This document shows positions 7,783 through 10,105 of a stretch of DNA of 10,105 nucleotides, piece by piece. Position 1 is the stretch's first letter. Each line of letters begins with the position of its first letter. Origin of the DNA: Fidelibacterota bacterium (GTDB lineage: Bacteria > Fidelibacterota > Marinisomatia > SCGC-AAA003-L08 > GCA-002704045); NCBI GenBank assembly GCA_002704045.1, contig PAFF01000033.1, positions 1 to 10,105 on the forward strand, given 5' to 3'. Position numbers and translations under genes: made by a program. The notes below the pieces were generated by a model that was not told the DNA's origin, searched no databases, and saw nothing but the letters and a program-made list of their open reading frames with translations.

Positions 7783-8844
7783 ATGAAGATTGTCCATATA
7801 GTAGGTACAGGAACGATAGGAGAGCCATTAATTGGTCTCATATCTGATTTTAAAGAAAAGCTTGGCATTGATCAAGTTACTTTCCATAAAAACACACCAT
7901 TATTATCAGATAGATCTAAAGTTCAAAGTTTAGTAAAAAGAGGTGCAATTCTTACAACATCGAAAGATAAGTTTGATGGTTTCAAAAATATAGGTTTAGA
8001 TCCATTATTTTCAACAGAAGATGCTATTGAAAGAGCTTCTGTTGTCATTGATTGTACACCAAAAGGAATAGGTCATAAAAATAAAAGTGAGTATTACAAT
8101 AAATTTGCTGATTCAACATTAGGTTTTATAGCTCAAGGTAGCGAATTTGGTTTTGGTAAAATGTATGCTAGAGGTATAAATGACGAAGCTTTAAAGGTTG
8201 AAAAAGATAAATTCATACACGTGGTATCCTGCAACACTCATAATATTTCATCGATAATAAAGACAATAGCATTTGAGGATGAAGAGAATTTTTTAGATTT
8301 TGCCAAATTTAATTGTATTAGAAGAGCTAATGATGTTAGTCAGTCAAAAGGTTATATTGCCTCTCCACAAGTAGGAACACATGAAGATAATAAATTTGGT
8401 ACACATCATGCTAAAGATGCATCACTACTTTTCAATACTATTAACCATGATTTAGATCTATTTTCGTCAGCAATTAAAATAAATACACAATATATGCATA
8501 TTCTGTATTTTAATTTAAAGCTTAAAAAGAATATATCCTTGGAACATGTTTTGGAGAAATTTAGAAAAAATGATAGAATCGCCATTACAAATAAAGTTGA
8601 TTCTTGTGAGGTTTTTTCATTTGGAAGAGATCATGGCCATTTTGGTAGAATCTTAAATCAAGCAGTAATATCAATACCATCTTTACATATTAGAAATAAT
8701 AATGAACTATCTGGTTATTGCTTTACACCACAGGATGGCAATTCTTTGCTGAGCTCTGTCGCTGCTACATCTTGGTTCCTAGATCCATCAAATTATGAGG
8801 ATAAAATACAATGTTTAAAACCATATTTATTTTCAGAGGTTTAA
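7783..8844 (+). CDS. Archaeal-type (type II) glyceraldehyde-3-phosphate dehydrogenase homologue
   Basis: The 353-residue protein follows the layout of archaeal type II GAPDH, which oxidises glyceraldehyde 3-phosphate to 1,3-bisphosphoglycerate. It begins with a Rossmann motif, VGTGTIG (7-13). VIDCTPKGIGHKN (88-100) matches the archaeal DCTP.GIG.KN element, followed by QGSE (118-121) in place of QGGE. VVSCNT (147-152) gives the catalytic C150. RR (180-181) aligns with the phosphate-binding arginines, THH (207-209) with the SHH element, and H239 in QYMH with the catalytic His of the archaeal LMHQH segment. The Cys-to-His stretch is about ten residues longer than in Methanothermus. It is clearly diverged, so the substrate could differ, and it is unlike class I bacterial GapA (no SCTTN). 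It has a good RBS, and the ligase gene ends 9 nt upstream. Co-location with dxs and pdxST, two other users of glyceraldehyde 3-phosphate, is suggestive only. Confidence 0.75.
   Translation: MKIVHIVGTGTIGEPLIGLISDFKEKLGIDQVTFHKNTPLLSDRSKVQSLVKRGAILTTSKDKFDGFKNIGLDPLFSTEDAIERASVVIDCTPKGIGHKNKSEYYNKFADSTLGFIAQGSEFGFGKMYARGINDEALKVEKDKFIHVVSCNTHNISSIIKTIAFEDEENFLDFAKFNCIRRANDVSQSKGYIASPQVGTHEDNKFGTHHAKDASLLFNTINHDLDLFSSAIKINTQYMHILYFNLKLKKNISLEHVLEKFRKNDRIAITNKVDSCEVFSFGRDHGHFGRILNQAVISIPSLHIRNNNELSGYCFTPQDGNSLLSSVAATSWFLDPSNYEDKIQCLKPYLFSEV
8835..8839 (+). promoter_or_regulatory. Ribosome binding site supporting an ATT start
   Basis: AGAGG at the end of the GAPDH-like gene lies 8 nt before the in-frame ATT at 8848. 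It is the only Shine-Dalgarno-like sequence placed to serve the full-length metallo-hydrolase. Confidence 0.5.
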
Positions 8845-8847
8845 TTA

Positions 8848-9471
8848 ATTAAGTTTGATTTAAAAAAAATAGTAAATGGTCCTTTTGACCAAAACGCTTA
8901 CATATTATACAATAGTAAAAATTTTTGCGTATTAGTTGATCCTGGCTTAGACTATGATATTATTATAAACGAGTTAAATTACATAAATAAAAAGCCATCA
9001 TCAATACTATTGACTCACGCACATATTGATCATATTGGTATAGTTGATAAGCTTCAAAATAAATTTAATCTAAAAGTTTTTATGCACGAAGAGGATCAAG
9101 AAATATCTAAAAATCTGCCAACATATTGTCAAATGTTTGGTTTAGAGATTTTAAAACCTCCTAAAATAACAAATCTAATAAGCGATGAAAATAGTATTGA
9201 AATAGCTAATTACACATTTAATATTATCAAAACTCCTGGTCATACGCCTGGTGGTTTAAGTTATATGATTGGAAATATAGTTTTTGTAGGAGATACTCTA
9301 TTTAATAATTCTATAGGTAGGACTGATTTACCTGGAGGATCATTTTCAGTTTTAGTCAATTCAATCAAAGATAAACTATTTTTACTTGATGATAAAGTAA
9401 AAGTTTATAGTGGACATGGTCCTGTCACAACTATTGGATATGAAAAAAAAAATAATATATTTTTAAAATGA
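8848..9471 (+). CDS. Metallo-beta-lactamase-fold hydrolase, YcbL/glyoxalase II-like (probable ATT start)
   Basis: This is a single-domain metallo-beta-lactamase-fold thioester hydrolase of the YcbL/glyoxalase II group. Metal ligands are visible as THAHIDH (H57, H59, D61, H62), GHTPGG (H132), VGDTLF (D149) and SGHGP (H190). The group motif IGRTDLPGG (156-164) is intact. At 207 residues it has the length of YcbL-type proteins, which lack the C-terminal substrate-binding domain of classic glyoxalase II. The start is unusual: the frame after the GAPDH stop has no ATG, GTG or TTG until TTG 9010, which would cut just before the metal motif and remove the first beta strands. ATT 8848, preceded by AGAGG, yields MKFDLKKIVNGPFDQNAYIL, a textbook N-terminus for the family. 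ATA 8869 is a weaker alternative. A ten-A run lies near the 3' end. The stop overlaps the tilS start by 4 nt (ATGA). Confidence 0.85.
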   Translation: MKFDLKKIVNGPFDQNAYILYNSKNFCVLVDPGLDYDIIINELNYINKKPSSILLTHAHIDHIGIVDKLQNKFNLKVFMHEEDQEISKNLPTYCQMFGLEILKPPKITNLISDENSIEIANYTFNIIKTPGHTPGGLSYMIGNIVFVGDTLFNNSIGRTDLPGGSFSVLVNSIKDKLFLLDDKVKVYSGHGPVTTIGYEKKNNIFLK

Positions 9472-10105
9472 ATAAAGTAACTCAAAAAATAAATAATAAA
9501 ATTAATCTTTATATAAAAAAAAATAATTTTAAAAATATATTGTTATGTGTATCAGGTGGTGTTGATAGTATTGTTTTGTTTCATTCTGTTCTAAATTCTA
9601 GTAAGGATTTAAATTTTAGCTTTGCTATATGTCATTTCAATCATAATGTTAGGGAAAAATCGAATTTGGATGAATTGTTATGCATTGATATTGCAAAAAA
9701 AAATAATATTAGAATTTATAAAGGGAGTATGTCAACTAATTTTAAATCAAAAATAAATGAAACATACCTAAGGACTGAACGATACAACTATATTAATAAT
9801 ATCTTTAAAAATCATAATTTTGATTCAATATTTACTGCCCATCATGTAGATGATCAAATTGAAACGTATTTAATGAGGAAAAGTCAGACAAATGATAATA
9901 TGATTTTAACTGGAATAAGAAAAAAATACAATAATTTACATCGTCCTTTTTTAGAAATATCTAAAGATGAAATTTATACTTATGCAAATTTTAATAAAAT
10001 GGTATGGTATGAAGATGAAACAAATAAAAATATCAGTTACTTAAGAAATAATATAAGAAATAGTTTAATACCAAATTTAATTACACAAGATTTTGATTTT
10101 AAAAA
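9468..10105 (+). CDS. tilS: tRNA(Ile)-lysidine synthase TilS, N-terminal part (3' end outside window)
   Basis: TilS converts C34 of the CAU-anticodon tRNA-Ile to lysidine using ATP and lysine, so that the tRNA reads AUA. The frame stays open from ATG 9468 to the window edge (212 codons). It shows the PP-loop SGGVDS (29-34), then HFNHNVRE (56-63), ETYLRTERYNYI (98-109), AHHVDDQIET (124-133), HRPFLEIS (158-165) and EDETNKNISYLRNNIRN (182-198), which is the TilS-typical (D/E)D.(T/S)N...RN.IR block. The usual LLR..RGSG loop after the DDQ.ET motif reads LMRKSQTND here, a small deviation. The N-terminus is rich in Lys and Asn. The start overlaps the preceding stop as ATGA, and there is no clear Shine-Dalgarno, so translation is probably coupled. 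AUA codons are frequent throughout the window, consistent with a need for lysidine. Any C-terminal domains cannot be seen. Confidence 0.93.
   Translation, partial: MNKVTQKINNKINLYIKKNNFKNILLCVSGGVDSIVLFHSVLNSSKDLNFSFAICHFNHNVREKSNLDELLCIDIAKKNNIRIYKGSMSTNFKSKINETYLRTERYNYINNIFKNHNFDSIFTAHHVDDQIETYLMRKSQTNDNMILTGIRKKYNNLHRPFLEISKDEIYTYANFNKMVWYEDETNKNISYLRNNIRNSLIPNLITQDFDFK

Noticed and set aside
7659..7868. 69-codon open frame on the minus strand
   Set aside because: It is antisense to the ligase/GAPDH junction, with no RBS or motif.
9010..9471. Metallo-hydrolase beginning at TTG 9010
   Set aside because: That TTG encodes the Leu directly before the THAHIDH metal motif. Starting there would delete the first beta strands, which are clearly coded upstream (GPFDQNAYIL, VLVDPG).
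7783..9471. GAPDH-hydrolase fusion by stop readthrough
   Set aside because: The two genes are in the same frame and separated only by TAA 8842-8844. However, each product has a complete family-like length, and an RBS plus ATT start explains the second one without readthrough.
1..10105. Riboswitch, promoter, terminator, RNA gene, CRISPR array or mobile element
   Set aside because: No gap between genes exceeds 9 nt, no repeated spacer pattern or transposase motif was seen, and the B12-, TPP- and PLP-linked genes have no leader space for a riboswitch within the window.
1..10105. An undescribed defence or secondary-metabolite system
   Set aside because: Every gene belongs to a recognisable metabolic or housekeeping family. 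The novelty lies in individual enzymes and one start codon, not in a new multi-gene system.

Overview
The window is a densely packed, strongly AT-rich stretch of bacterial chromosome. Eleven genes all lie on the + strand, and neighbours overlap or are separated by at most 9 nt. There is no room for an internal promoter or terminator, so it reads as the middle of one long operon, or of an array transcribed in one direction. Both ends are cut: a DHH-family phosphoesterase at the left and tilS at the right. The compactness, AT bias, Lys/Asn-rich proteins and use of TTG (and apparently ATT) starts suggest a streamlined, probably free-living, possibly marine bacterium. The stand-alone acyl-CoA mutase large subunit, archaeal-type GAPDH, PdxST and GCS2-family ligase would fit a low-GC marine Chloroflexota or a similar lineage. 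That placement is an inference, not something the sequence proves.

Layout: 1-309 is the C-terminal DHHA1 part of an NrnA-like phosphoesterase. 309-872 is dcd (dCTP deaminase). About 874-1722 is ispH, the last enzyme of the MEP isoprenoid pathway. 1706-2590 and 2594-3181 are pdxS and pdxT (PLP synthase). 3156-5015 is dxs, the first MEP enzyme. 5002-6642 is the large subunit of a coenzyme-B12-dependent acyl-CoA mutase. 6646-7773 is a GCS2/YbdK-family carboxylate-amine ligase. 7783-8844 is an archaeal-type (type II) GAPDH homologue. About 8848-9471 is a YcbL/glyoxalase II-like metallo-beta-lactamase-fold hydrolase. 9468 to the end is the N-terminal part of tilS.

How they fit together: the core encodes cofactor and isoprenoid biosynthesis. 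Dxs and IspH are the two ends of the MEP pathway and bracket the PLP synthase genes. Dxs, PdxS and the GAPDH-like protein would all use glyceraldehyde 3-phosphate (for the last, only if it keeps the family substrate). Three points deserve a second look. (1) The mutase would normally be labelled methylmalonyl-CoA mutase, but it carries the Phe/Gln active-site pair of isobutyryl-CoA mutase (F75, Q193). (2) The GAPDH homologue is of the archaeal class, keeps its catalytic Cys and His, and sits in a bacterial operon. (3) The metallo-hydrolase has no ATG, GTG or TTG that would preserve its fold, and seems to start at ATT. I found no mobile element, CRISPR array, RNA gene or undescribed multi-gene system here.
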